Shown piece by piece: positions 51,582 through 60,604 of a stretch of DNA of 64,000 nt. The DNA comes from Anammoximicrobium sp964645045 (lineage in GTDB: Bacteria > Planctomycetota > Planctomycetia > Pirellulales > Pirellulaceae), in NCBI GenBank assembly GCA_964645045.1, contig CAZXYZ010000059.1, positions 1-64,000 of the forward strand, read 5' to 3'. Below the pieces are notes generated by a model. It worked only from the letters and a program-made list of their open reading frames with translations. It was not told the origin of the DNA and searched no databases. The stretch's first letter is position 1. Every line of letters starts with the position of its first letter. Made by a program: the position numbers and the translations under genes.

Positions 51582-53547
51582 CTTCGTGATCCCTGCTCCG
51601 CGTTTGCCGAAACCGCGTCGGTGTGCTTTCCGCGGGCTTCCAGAAAACGACAAAATGGTTCACCCTTCTGCGTTCTGGGTACCGCACTTGGATCTGCCGC
51701 AGGAGCCCTGGATCGACGGGCGGCGAGTGACTCGGTTTCAGGTTGATCACGACCACCGAAACCGCCTGTGTTTCCAGCAGGTGCCGCACGTCTTTTCCGT
51801 GTGCATACGGCTCCGTCAAGAAGTCATAAAGTCGCCGAGTTGGATTCTTTCGGGCGGCCAGGAAATAGACCTCGGGACAGTCGGGAAGGGCCAGAATACA
51901 ACTGCCCGGCGGCGAATTCTGCTGCACAAGTCTCACGACCGCTTCGTATTGCCGGGCATCGCTTTGCGGTACGCGCAATCCGCTCCGGGGCAAATCCATC
52001 AGGCGGGCGTCCGGGCTGTAGCCGCCGGAAAAACCAACATTGAACGCAGGGTTCACCCACAGCACGGCGAAAGCCAGGTAGAACACGCCCAGACACCAGC
52101 CGATCCGCCGGCTCTCGTTTGACAGGCCGGCGAGCACATGCAACGCCGCCAGAACCAAGAGCGGAACGCCGAAGAAAAAGTAGACCGCCAAGGCGAAGGG
52201 GAATTGTTGAAGCGAGAGCAGTGACGCCGCGAGAACCAGCAGGAACAGTTGTTCCGACCGCTTCGAGAGTTCCCCTGGCTGCCGCTGGCTGGCCAGGACC
52301 ACACTGCAGCCGGCGATGGCCACCACGGGGACGGCATTGAGCATCGAGCACCAGACCATGTCGTACACCAGCGGAAACCGGCACGCCCACAGGACGGCCG
52401 CACAGGGGATGATAGACAACGACCACCGGACCGCGGCCGCCACGGGCGTCCGCGGGCGGTCGGCAAAACGCCAAGTCAACAACAGCGGTCCGGCCCAGAA
52501 AATCACGGGAACGAAAGTTATCAGGCCCGGCATGGGAAGCGCGGCAAACTCGAACCGCTGCTCCGGCAGCACAAACAGCCCGCGAACCAGTTCCGGCAAG
52601 CCTCCACGGAGCAGGTAGGGGATAAGAAAACACGCCAGGGGCACCGCGACTCCCAATCCAAACAGACCGCAGCACCGCGTCCAATGTTTCAGCCTTGTCC
52701 ACGCGGGTCCGCGGGCGATGTTCCATTCGTGGGAGACCAGCGTAGCCGCAATCGCGACCGCTGGCGAAACAAAGTAGACGATTTCCGAGGGCCGCCACAT
52801 GCGCCGCAACAGCAGGAACACGCACCCGACCAGCCCGCCAGCCAGCAGCGTCGCCAGGATGAACATGACGGGGGACCGCAGCGATCCATCCCCGTTGCCC
52901 TCGCGCGACCGGTTCTGCTCGTGGTATACCAGCGCCACCCCGGCAGCGGCCACGAAATACAGGCCCGTGATTTTCACGGCCACCGCCAGACCGCCGCACA
53001 ATCCTGCCAGCACCAGCCACCAGCCTCGGTGCGAGTCGAAGTAGCCGAACAAAGCCCAGATGCCGACGAGGGAGAAAAACAGCACGTACCAGCTGGGCAT
53101 CCCCGTGAAATAGTTGGGAACGCTCCAGGCAACGCACAGCAGCGTGCTGACTGCCGCTAGGCCCGGCGATGCGGCACGGCGTGCCAGGCTGAACAGCGGT
53201 CCGACCATCATCGCAGCGACCACAAAGAACGCGATGCGCATGGATGTCAGCTTGACACCAAACGCCTAGAACGCCGCCGCATAGAAGATGGCCAGACCAC
53301 CCGTATAGCAGTCATCGAAGTCCCGATGGGGCAGTTCGCCCGCCAGCACGCGTTCCGCGGTCTGGGCCAGCAAACCTTCATCGACCGGGATCCAGCCGCG
53401 GAAGACGAAGAAAACAAAGTAGACGACGCACACCAGCCAGACCCCGAGCAGCCATCGCCAACCGAGGCCGCCGCGGTCTTGCAAGCGCGTGGCGGATGAT
53501 GCTGCGTCCGCCGCCACGCCGTCCGTGCCTTGCGTCTGCCAGATCAT
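51574..53547 (-). pseudogene. GT39-like glycosyltransferase interrupted by in-frame TAG
   Basis: Read through, this is one 657-residue GT39/ArnT-like membrane protein. The N-terminal part (53547-53269, 93 residues) has a first helix and PVDEGLLAQTAERVL with the D56-E57 pair expected of the family, ending LAIFYAAAF. A single TAG (53266-53268) follows, and the same frame continues AFGVKLTSMRIAFFVVAAMM into about ten more helices and a soluble C-terminus. Neither half alone is a complete enzyme. Possible causes are a real nonsense mutation, an assembly error, or read-through; I see nothing favouring recoding. Confidence 0.8.
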
Positions 53548-53581
53548 CGCTCGAGCCTAGCCGTTGCGGATTGACTTGGAA

Positions 53582-54586
53582 TCATTGGTTTTCATGCACG
53601 CCGCTCAGGGCGGCAACCGCCGCGGTCTCGATCATGTCGGGCGTACTCCGCGCCCGCGAGTTCCGCCCCCGAATCACTTCTTGCACAATGTAGATCGGGC
53701 GGCCTTTGACCTCCTCGTAGATGCGGCCAATGTACTCGCCAATCACACCCAGGAACAGCAATTGGGTGCCGGCAAAGAATGCCATGGACACAATCAACGC
53801 CGTGAAGCCCTGCGGGGAACGGTCCAGGAATAGTTTGGCCCACAGGGAATAGATCGTTACGGCGATCGAGAAAATGACCGTGACGACGCCCAACCACGTG
53901 GCGGCGCGCAAGGGAACGATGGAAAAGGCAAAGATCCCGTCAAAGGCCAGCCGGAACAATCGCCGCAGGCTGTACTTGGACTTGCCGCAGTACCGCTCGG
54001 CGCGTTCGATGGGGATCCCGATCTGGGGAAAACCGACCCAGGTCCGCAAACCGCGCAAGTAACGCAAGCGTTCCTGGGACCGCGTCAGCTCGTCCACCAC
54101 GCGGCGGGACATCAGCGAGAAGTCGCCGGCGCCCCGCGGCAGTCGGATGTTCGCCAACAGCGCGATCGTGGCGTAAAACAAGTGATAACATGCCCGCAAC
54201 AGAACGCCTTCCTTGCGCTTGATGCGGATCGCGTACACCACGTCGTATCCCTGGCGATGAGCCGCCAGCAACTGAGGAATGGCCTCCGGCGGATCCTGCA
54301 GATCCCCGTCCATCAGCACCACGGCGTCGCCCGTGACGTAATCCAGGGCCGCCGAAAACGCGGCCTGATGGCCGAAATTGCGGCTGAACGACAAAGCCGT
54401 GATCCGCGGATCGTCGCGGCTGGCGGCCTGCAATTGCAGCCACGTCTCGTCGGAGCTGCCGTCGTCGACACAGACGATTTCATGGGGACCGCCGGGAATC
54501 TCATCCAGGACCTTCGTCGTCCGCTGGAGCAGTTCGCCGACCAGCGGCGCCTCATTGTACAACGGTATGGCAACGGACAATTTCAT
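53582..54586 (-). CDS. GT2 glycosyltransferase, GtrB/DPM1-like
   Basis: 334 residues. The soluble GT-A domain has SVAIPLYNE, VDDGSSDETW and the metal site LMDGDLQDPPEAIP. Two C-terminal membrane helices follow (about 225-285), with the RYCGKSKYSL motif. This pattern makes polyisoprenyl-phosphate sugar (for example dolichol-phosphate-mannose-like donor) on the cytoplasmic face. That donor is what the neighbouring GT39/GT87-like enzymes use. ATG 54586 has AGGAC 8 nt upstream. It is the first gene of the minus-strand operon that continues through the split GT39-like gene. Confidence 0.92.
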   Translation of the reverse strand: MKLSVAIPLYNEAPLVGELLQRTTKVLDEIPGGPHEIVCVDDGSSDETWLQLQAASRDDPRITALSFSRNFGHQAAFSAALDYVTGDAVVLMDGDLQDPPEAIPQLLAAHRQGYDVVYAIRIKRKEGVLLRACYHLFYATIALLANIRLPRGAGDFSLMSRRVVDELTRSQERLRYLRGLRTWVGFPQIGIPIERAERYCGKSKYSLRRLFRLAFDGIFAFSIVPLRAATWLGVVTVIFSIAVTIYSLWAKLFLDRSPQGFTALIVSMAFFAGTQLLFLGVIGEYIGRIYEEVKGRPIYIVQEVIRGRNSRARSTPDMIETAAVAALSGVHENQ

Positions 54587-55058
54587 GGAACGTCCTATCA
54601 AAGGCTCGAACGATGCGGAATGCCGACACGAAAACCTACGCCACGAGAACCGTCAGGCGTGCATTTCCTGTACCGTCGCCGTCCACGTCGCCTCGCACTG
54701 ATCCGCCCAGCCATTCAAGTCTCGGACGACGCTTCACTTGCGCCCCGGGGTTAACAAGGGACGTTTCCTGTTAACGATCCGATACAAAATCGGTCGCGCC
54801 AGATCTCCGACTTGGATCGGCGGTGCAACCTGCGCTCCACGGACGGATGACATCAAACGCCATGAAAAAGCATGTTTTGGCGGTTCTGTCGCCGGATTTT
54901 CTCTTCCACTCGCGAAAATCCTCACCGTCGGCACAAGCGCTGCATATCCTCCTAGCCATTCGCCCTTGCCGGCAACTGGGGTTGGAGTGAGCTGTCGAGT
55001 GGGACGCTACGGTTGCGTCCCAAGGTTTCTGACTTTCCTTTACATGGGAGACTGTTCA
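54587..55058. other. Divergent intergenic region upstream of pilin-like gene 2
   Basis: About 470 bp between the minus-strand GT2 start and the plus-strand pilin-like gene 2. It contains the shared 27-bp block. Short frames are not supported. Promoters for both directions should lie here. Confidence 0.5.
54761..54787 (+). promoter_or_regulatory. Conserved block upstream of pilin-like gene 2
   Basis: ACGTTTCCTGTTAAC then GATCCGATACAA; differs from the block at 45083-45109 at three of 27 positions. It lies 272 bp before the ATG at 55059. Such conservation in otherwise unlike flanks suggests function. Confidence 0.5.
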
Positions 55059-55376
55059 ATGATGAAGTTGTGGAATGACGAGGCTGGCTTTATCGTGTCG
55101 GCCGAACTGGTGTTGATTGCGACGATCCTGGTCCTCGGGATGATCGTCGGCTTGGTGTCCGTTCGCGACCAAGTGGTCCAGGAACTGGGCGACATCGCGC
55201 TGGCCATCGGGTTCATCAACCAGAGCTACTCGTTCAGTGGCATCACCGGCCACACCTCGAGCACGACCGGCTCGTGGATGGACGACAGCACGGACTTCTG
55301 TGACGAACTGGTTGATCCGGTTGGGGATGCGGCTGCCTGCATCGAAGTGAATATCGCCGCCGTCAGCCCCGAGTAA
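55059..55376 (+). CDS. Pilin-like small protein, paralogue 2
   Basis: 105 residues from the first of two adjacent ATGs (55059), with GGGAG 8 nt upstream. It matches paralogue 1 throughout: polar start with NDEAG, helix FIVSAELVLIATILVLGMIVG, then VRDQVVQELGD, Ser/Thr-rich TGHTSSTTGSWMDDST and DFCDE. The acidic residue is at +6 after AG. Directly upstream of cpaB-cpaF-tadB-tadC, it is the likely major subunit of the Tad-like apparatus. It has its own strong terminator, allowing high expression relative to the assembly genes. Confidence 0.8.
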   Translation: MMKLWNDEAGFIVSAELVLIATILVLGMIVGLVSVRDQVVQELGDIALAIGFINQSYSFSGITGHTSSTTGSWMDDSTDFCDELVDPVGDAAACIEVNIAAVSPE

Positions 55377-55392
55377 GTCAGTTGGCTTGACC

Positions 55393-55438
55393 AAGCCCGA
55401 CCAGCGCGAGCATCGCCCGGCTGGTCGGGCTTTTTTTT
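55393..55438 (+). terminator. Strong rho-independent terminator after pilin-like gene 2
   Basis: A perfect 12-bp stem AAGCCCGACCAG (55393-55404) / CTGGTCGGGCTT (55421-55432) with a 16-nt loop, followed by eight T (55431-55438). It lies 16 bp after the stop. Confidence 0.95.
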
Positions 55439-55576
55439 CCGATCAGACAGATAATTTGTGCCCTTCGGTCAAAGAAGGGGCTATGCGCAGGGTTTTCTCG
55501 AAGTAGAGTTGGATCGAACGGTCTGAGATAGTGCCCTCGGTGTCATCTTCATCGCGGTTTGTGGGAGGAATCGATT

Positions 55577-56917
55577 GTGTCGCGCATAACGCCCGGAACA
55601 GTCATTGTTGGCATCTTCGCGGTCCTGTTTGGGCTGGTAGGCGCCTATGGCGTCCGAAAGTACCTGCAAACGGAGAAGCCTGCACCCCCGCCGGCCGCCG
55701 GTCCGCAGACGCAAATCGTGCCTCTGGCCAGCATGGACCTGGAGCCTGGCCGCACGATCGTGCTGGGTAACGTTGCGCTGCTGCAACTGACGCCGGAGGA
55801 GGTCGAGAAGCGGATGAAGGCTGGAGAACTGCCGAAGCAGTTCATGAACAACCCGCAGCAGATCATCGGCCGCATTCTCAAGACGCCTTTGAAACAGGGC
55901 GACGCATTCAAGACGGAAGACCTGTACGCCGAAGGCACGGGACCGACGATCGCTGAAAAGCTTGCACCGGGTCTGCGGGCCGTGACGATCCCCGTCCAGG
56001 GCACGGGGGCGCTGGGAGGCTACGATGGTCCCGGATCTTATGTCGATGTTGTTTTCCGGACGCAACCCGACGACAAGGCGGGGATCCCCGAGACGACAGT
56101 CACGCTGCTGGAAGGCGTCCAAGTGCTGGGAATGGAAGTGGCGGATAAACGCGCTCCGCCCGGTGTCGTGCTGGAAAACCGGGTGACGCTGGCGGTGACC
56201 GCCGATCAGGCCAACGCCTTGAAGATCGCCGAAGGACGCGGAACATTCACCCTGTCGCTCCGCAATCCGGAAGATGTCGAAATCGCCTCCGCGACCATCC
56301 CGCAGACACTGGACCGGCTGTTGAACCTGCCCGTCTCGAACCAGCATGTAACTGCGATTTACCGCGGCGGCAACGCCCAAGCCGTGTCCTTCCCGGGCGT
56401 TACCGTGGTGCCGCAGCCCGCCGTCGCGCTGCCCGTGGCCGGCGTGCTCCAGATGCGGGCCGCCCAACAAACCACGTCGTTGGAGAAGGACGCGGCGGAA
56501 TCCGACAAGTCCGACGCCCCGGCCCCGTCTGCGCCAGCGGTCCAGCCCGCTGTCCCGGCACCGCCGGCACCGTCGCTGCCCGCGAAGGCTCCCGCAGCCG
56601 TCCAGCCGCAGGGGCTCGACAGCCCGGCGGCCAGTGCGGACCCGAAACCGTCCGACGCGACGGAGACCGTGACCGTGCAGATCCCCGTGAGCGTGCTCCT
56701 CGGGAATCAGCGCATCGGGGCGGGTTTGGCCAGTGTGTCCGGATCCCCCGCGGTCGTCATTCCGCCCGCACCGCCGGCGCCGGCTGCGTCTCCCGCGGCC
56801 GCGGGAGCGGATCAGACCGCGGCCGCAACGCCGAGCCCCTCACGGCCCCGCAAGCTGCTTTCCGACATTGGCCGCAAGTACTGGGACAAGATGCCAAAGA
56901 GCAGGACCTCCAACTGA
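55577..56917 (+). CDS. cpaB: Flp pilus assembly protein CpaB/RcpC
   Basis: 446 residues. An N-terminal membrane helix (VIVGIFAVLFGLVGAYGV) is followed by an SAF-like domain (IVPLASMDLEPGRTIV) and the CpaB core (PGLRAVTIPVQGTGALGGYDGPGSYVDVV). The C-terminal third is a long Pro/Ala-rich linker, then a short basic tail. It acts in the periplasm with the Tad secretin, which is not encoded here. GTG 55577 has GGGAGGAA 8 nt upstream; the TTG at 55559 is unlikely. Confidence 0.9.
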   Translation: MSRITPGTVIVGIFAVLFGLVGAYGVRKYLQTEKPAPPPAAGPQTQIVPLASMDLEPGRTIVLGNVALLQLTPEEVEKRMKAGELPKQFMNNPQQIIGRILKTPLKQGDAFKTEDLYAEGTGPTIAEKLAPGLRAVTIPVQGTGALGGYDGPGSYVDVVFRTQPDDKAGIPETTVTLLEGVQVLGMEVADKRAPPGVVLENRVTLAVTADQANALKIAEGRGTFTLSLRNPEDVEIASATIPQTLDRLLNLPVSNQHVTAIYRGGNAQAVSFPGVTVVPQPAVALPVAGVLQMRAAQQTTSLEKDAAESDKSDAPAPSAPAVQPAVPAPPAPSLPAKAPAAVQPQGLDSPAASADPKPSDATETVTVQIPVSVLLGNQRIGAGLASVSGSPAVVIPPAPPAPAASPAAAGADQTAAATPSPSRPRKLLSDIGRKYWDKMPKSRTSN

Positions 56918-56971
56918 TGGTGTGGTCTGTGTCTGACCCGGGAGACAATCTGCGAAATACATAGGATAGAC

Positions 56972-58300
56972 ATGATTCTCGCAACGACGCCCACCGCAGC
57001 CCGCTCGAAACGTGTCCGCCCCGATCCGGACGAGCATGCTTTTCAGCGGCTTAAGGCCACCATCCACGAGGAACTGGTAGAGTCCCTGGACTTGTCCCTG
57101 GTCGGCGTGATCGACCGGCAACAGCTGGGGGTCGAGGTCCGGACCGTCGCGGACGATCTGTGCCGCAAACGGGCCGCGGCGCTCGATAGTCCCGCCCAGC
57201 AGCGGATGCTGAACGAGTTGATGGACGAGGTCTTCGGCCTGGGGCCCCTCGAACCGTTAATGGCCGATCCCGCGGTGACGGACGTGCTGGTGAACCATGC
57301 CTCGGAAGTGTACGTCGAGCGTCATGGCCGGTTGGAACTGACGGATGTGATCTTTGCCGACGAGCAGCACGTCCTGCGGGTCATTCAACGGATCGTGGCC
57401 CGGATCGGCCGCCGCATCGACGAAGTCTGTCCGATGGTGGACGCGCGGCTGCCGGACGGCTCGCGGATCAATGCCGTGGTTCCGCCGCTCTCGCTCAAAG
57501 GACCGACGCTGTCCATTCGCCGGTTCGGCGAAAAGCCACTGGATCTGAACGACTTGATGAGCAACCGTTCGATCCTGCCCGAGATGGTCCAGTTCCTATC
57601 GGCCGCGGTGGATGCCCGGATGAGTTTTCTGATCTCCGGCGGCACCGGCTCCGGCAAGACCACGTTGCTGAACGCCTTGTCCGTGTGCATTCCGCCCGGC
57701 GAACGCATTATTACCATCGAAGATTCGGCGGAATTGAAACTGCAGCATTTGCACGTGGTTTCGCTGGAGACCCGGATTTCCAACACCGAGGGCGCCGGCG
57801 AAATTACCCAGCGGGACCTGGTGCGGAACTCGCTGCGCATGCGGCCGGACCGGATTCTGGTGGGCGAGGTGCGCGGAGCCGAAGCGCTGGACATGCTGCA
57901 GGCGATGAACACGGGCCACGAAGGCTCGCTGACCACGATCCACGCCAACGACTCGCGGGATGCCTTGTCCCGCCTGGAGATGATGGTCGCAATGACCGGC
58001 CTGGAGTTGCCTGTTCCCGTGGTGCGAAAGTACATCGCCGCGGGCATCAAACTGGTGGTGCATCTGGCACGCCTTAAAGGCGGCCTGCGCCGCGTGATGC
58101 GGGTGTCGGAAATCGTCGGCATCCAGGACGGAGAGTATCAATTGGAAGACATCTTCGGCTTTGATCAGCAGGGCGTGGACGAGGACGGGTTCGCGATTGG
58201 TCAGTTCTATGCGACCGGTTATCGGCCCCGCTGCCTGCAGCGGCTGCTGGCCGCGGGCGTGGAACTGCCCGACGATTTGTTTGAAGCAAAAAAGTTTTGA
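56972..58300 (+). CDS. cpaF: Tad secretion ATPase CpaF/TadA
   Basis: 442 residues, a hexameric ATPase powering Flp pilus assembly. Visible are FGLGPLEPLMADPAVTDVLVN, GRRIDEVCPMVDARLPDGSRINAVVPP, Walker A GGTGSGKT (223-230), RIITIEDSAELKL and the RMRPDRILVGEVRGAEALDML segment. It lies 54 bp after cpaB; AGGAT precedes ATG 56972. No TadZ/CpaE gene lies between, unlike many Tad operons. Confidence 0.96.
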   Translation: MILATTPTAARSKRVRPDPDEHAFQRLKATIHEELVESLDLSLVGVIDRQQLGVEVRTVADDLCRKRAAALDSPAQQRMLNELMDEVFGLGPLEPLMADPAVTDVLVNHASEVYVERHGRLELTDVIFADEQHVLRVIQRIVARIGRRIDEVCPMVDARLPDGSRINAVVPPLSLKGPTLSIRRFGEKPLDLNDLMSNRSILPEMVQFLSAAVDARMSFLISGGTGSGKTTLLNALSVCIPPGERIITIEDSAELKLQHLHVVSLETRISNTEGAGEITQRDLVRNSLRMRPDRILVGEVRGAEALDMLQAMNTGHEGSLTTIHANDSRDALSRLEMMVAMTGLELPVPVVRKYIAAGIKLVVHLARLKGGLRRVMRVSEIVGIQDGEYQLEDIFGFDQQGVDEDGFAIGQFYATGYRPRCLQRLLAAGVELPDDLFEAKKF

Positions 58301-58488
58301 GTTTTTGTAGCATGGCTCTCCAGAGCCGTGGAGTTGTTCGTAGCATAGCTCTCCGGAGCCGTGGGTTGGAGTTCACGCTTTAGCGTGTTTGCGGGCGGGC
58401 AGGCTTGCCCGTCCGGACAGCCTGAAGGCTGAACTCCAACCACGAATCACGGCCTCGGAGTGTGCCTGCTGCTTTGTCGGGAGTTGCC
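58301..58488. repeat. Repeat cluster between cpaF and tadB
   Basis: Two copies of a GTAGCAT-GCTCTCC-GAGCCGTGG hairpin motif (about 58306-58330 and 58340-58364) precede a palindrome at 58365-58440. That palindrome has arms GTTGGAGTTCA / TGAACTCCAAC and inner hairpins CACGCTTTAGCGTG and CAGCCTGAAGGCTG. It splits the Tad genes without interrupting a frame. Confidence 0.8.
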
Positions 58489-59427
58489 GTGAATCTCGCC
58501 ATCTTAACCATTGTGTGCTTTGCCTGCCTGGCGTCGATGATCGGCGTCGTCGGCTTGCTGGTGCGCGATTTGTTCTTCCGCCCCTCCGAGGCGGTGGGGG
58601 CCGCGGCCGACGACGCGCACCCCAGGCTGGGCCGATTGCCGCTGGCCCGCGATGCCGTCCCGCGCACGGGCGTGGTTGGCAGTATCGACGACAAATTCGA
58701 AAAGCTGATCGTGGAGAGCGGCGTGCCCGCCGATGGCTTGACCGTGACCATGATCCTGGTCTTAAGCGGACTGGTATTTGGCGGCGGCGCGTTCCTGTGG
58801 ACCGAGGATATGCTGTCCGGCATGATCGGGTTCATCGTGGGAATGGTCGCTCCGTTGCCGTACCTGTCGTTGCGGCGGGCCAGCCGCTTGCGCGACGTGC
58901 AATCCCAACTGGCCGACGTGCTGGACATGATGTCCCGGGCCACGCGCGCCGGAGAGAGCCTCGATCAAGCGATCACCCTGGTTGGCCAGCGGGCTTCCGA
59001 ACCGTTGGGGCTGGAGTTCCGCCGTTGTGCCCGCCACCTGCAGTTGGGCCTGTCCGTGACGGCCGCCATGCGGTCCCTGGTCCACCGCTTGCCGCTGATG
59101 GATGTACGCATCCTGGCCACGACGTTATCGGTTCACCGGCAGGCCGGCGGTAATCTGGCGCTGACCTTGGAGCGGATGGCCCGGGTGGTCCGCGACCGAA
59201 TGGTCTACCGCCAGCAAATGCGATCGGTAACTGCCGCCGGGCGATTCTCGGCGATGATGATTGCCACGGTGGGGCCGCTGTTGTTCCTGTATATGTTCAC
59301 CTTCCAACGGGACTATGCCGGCAAACTATTGGACTTGCCGCTGGGAAATATGATGCTGGTGATCGCCGTGGTTCTTGAGGTGGTCGGGCTGATGTGGATC
59401 AGCCGGCTGATTCGGACGGAGTATTAA
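58489..59427 (+). CDS. tadB: Tad inner-membrane platform protein TadB
   Basis: 312 residues. An N-terminal helix, a cytoplasmic stretch, then the T2SSF domain (DVLDMMSRATRAGESLDQAI) and C-terminal helices. It forms the inner-membrane platform with TadC. GTG 58489 has GGGAG about 7 nt upstream; the frame opens earlier, at 58462, without a better site. Separated from cpaF by repeats, but same strand and likely the same unit. Confidence 0.93.
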   Translation: MNLAILTIVCFACLASMIGVVGLLVRDLFFRPSEAVGAAADDAHPRLGRLPLARDAVPRTGVVGSIDDKFEKLIVESGVPADGLTVTMILVLSGLVFGGGAFLWTEDMLSGMIGFIVGMVAPLPYLSLRRASRLRDVQSQLADVLDMMSRATRAGESLDQAITLVGQRASEPLGLEFRRCARHLQLGLSVTAAMRSLVHRLPLMDVRILATTLSVHRQAGGNLALTLERMARVVRDRMVYRQQMRSVTAAGRFSAMMIATVGPLLFLYMFTFQRDYAGKLLDLPLGNMMLVIAVVLEVVGLMWISRLIRTEY

Positions 59428-59437
59428 GGACGGAAAA

Positions 59438-59460
59438 CAGGCTAAAGCCTGGACTCCAAC
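59438..59460. repeat. GGAGTCCAG-type repeat 6 nt before tadC
   Basis: CAGGCTAAAGCCTGGACTCC ends 9 bp before tadC ATG 59467 and the full repeat ends 6 bp before it, occupying the normal ribosome-site position. Inner hairpin CAGGCTAAAGCCTG. Confidence 0.75.
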
Positions 59461-59466
59461 ATAATT

Positions 59467-60480
59467 ATGCACGACATCGTCTTACCTCTTTCTGTGTTTC
59501 TCGTGCTTTCCGCCGTCATCTGGCTGTTGGGCCGGATGTTCTTGCTAGGGGCGTACAAAGAAGTGCCCGGTGACGGCAATGTGGTCCAAGAGGGCCGCAG
59601 CCGTCCGGCGTTTGGGATCATGACGAACGTCTTGGCGGCGTTGCTGCCGATTTCCGGCCAGGCCAAGAAGATCATCGACGGCGAATTGCGCCAAGCCGGT
59701 TTTTACTCGCCGCACGCCCGGGCGGATTATCTGGCCACCCGTAACGTGTCGTTGTTTGCATGGGTTTTACTGGTGGCGTTCACGGCTTTTGCGGTCTACG
59801 ACCCGCAGCAGGACTATACCTTTCTGGTTCTGATCGTCGGTGTGGTGTTTGGGATTATGATCTTTGCCATGCCCCGCCTGGTGTTGCAATCTCAAGCCCG
59901 GCACCGCGTAAACAACATCCAAGCGGCCTTGCCGGATGGCCTGGACATGCTGAACATGTGCATGACCGGCGGCTTGTCGCTGCAGATGGCCTTTGAACGG
60001 GTAAGCAGCGAGATCCGCTCGTCGCATCGCGACCTGGCCACCGAGTTCGATATTATCCGCCGGCATTCCGAGACGCATACCATGGAACGGGCCTTGGACC
60101 TGTTCGCTGGCCGGATCGATACGCCCGAGGTAAGGTCTTTGGCCGCCGTCACGTCGCAGTCGGTGCGGTTGGGCAGCAACGTGGGAACCGCGTTGCAGGA
60201 ATACTCGGACAGCATGCGGACCAGCCAGCGGCAGCGGGCCGAGGAGCGCGGCAATCGTCGCTCGGTGGCGATGCTCTTCCCGGTCGCCTTGTGTCTGGCA
60301 CCGCCCGTGTACATCCTTCTTCTGGGTCCGGCCGTGCTGGAACTGCGGGACTTCGCGTTACGCGAGAATCAAGCGGGTGGCGTGTTGTCGCCGGACATGA
60401 ATGTGCTGCAACAGGGGATCATGTCGCAACGGATGGGAGCGCCGCGAACAGCTCCGTCCCCAGCCCCCGAGAACCCCTAG
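59467..60480 (+). CDS. tadC: Tad inner-membrane platform protein TadC
   Basis: 337 residues. An N-terminal helix, LLPISGQAKKIIDGELRQAGFYSP, two central helices, then the T2SSF domain (ALPDGLDMLNMCMTGGLSLQMAFERVSSE) and two C-terminal helices. ATG 59467 lacks a normal ribosome site because the palindromic repeat ends 6 nt before it. Translation could depend on tadB read-through; the tadB stop is 39 bp upstream. Confidence 0.93.
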   Translation: MHDIVLPLSVFLVLSAVIWLLGRMFLLGAYKEVPGDGNVVQEGRSRPAFGIMTNVLAALLPISGQAKKIIDGELRQAGFYSPHARADYLATRNVSLFAWVLLVAFTAFAVYDPQQDYTFLVLIVGVVFGIMIFAMPRLVLQSQARHRVNNIQAALPDGLDMLNMCMTGGLSLQMAFERVSSEIRSSHRDLATEFDIIRRHSETHTMERALDLFAGRIDTPEVRSLAAVTSQSVRLGSNVGTALQEYSDSMRTSQRQRAEERGNRRSVAMLFPVALCLAPPVYILLLGPAVLELRDFALRENQAGGVLSPDMNVLQQGIMSQRMGAPRTAPSPAPENP

Positions 60481-60604
60481 GCCCTTTTGGGCAGACCGGC
60501 GGCGAGAGAGCTCCGCATCGCGATTTCGGTAAGTTCCTGGCGTTCGGTCCCGCTTACCCGACCCTGTCCACGGGCGGACGCAACGTTCCAATCACGCTGC
60601 TCGG

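Noticed and set aside
53266..53268. TAG read as pyrrolysine or selenocysteine-like recoding
   Set aside because: Selenocysteine uses TGA, and there is no sign of pyrrolysine genes. A mutation or error is simpler.
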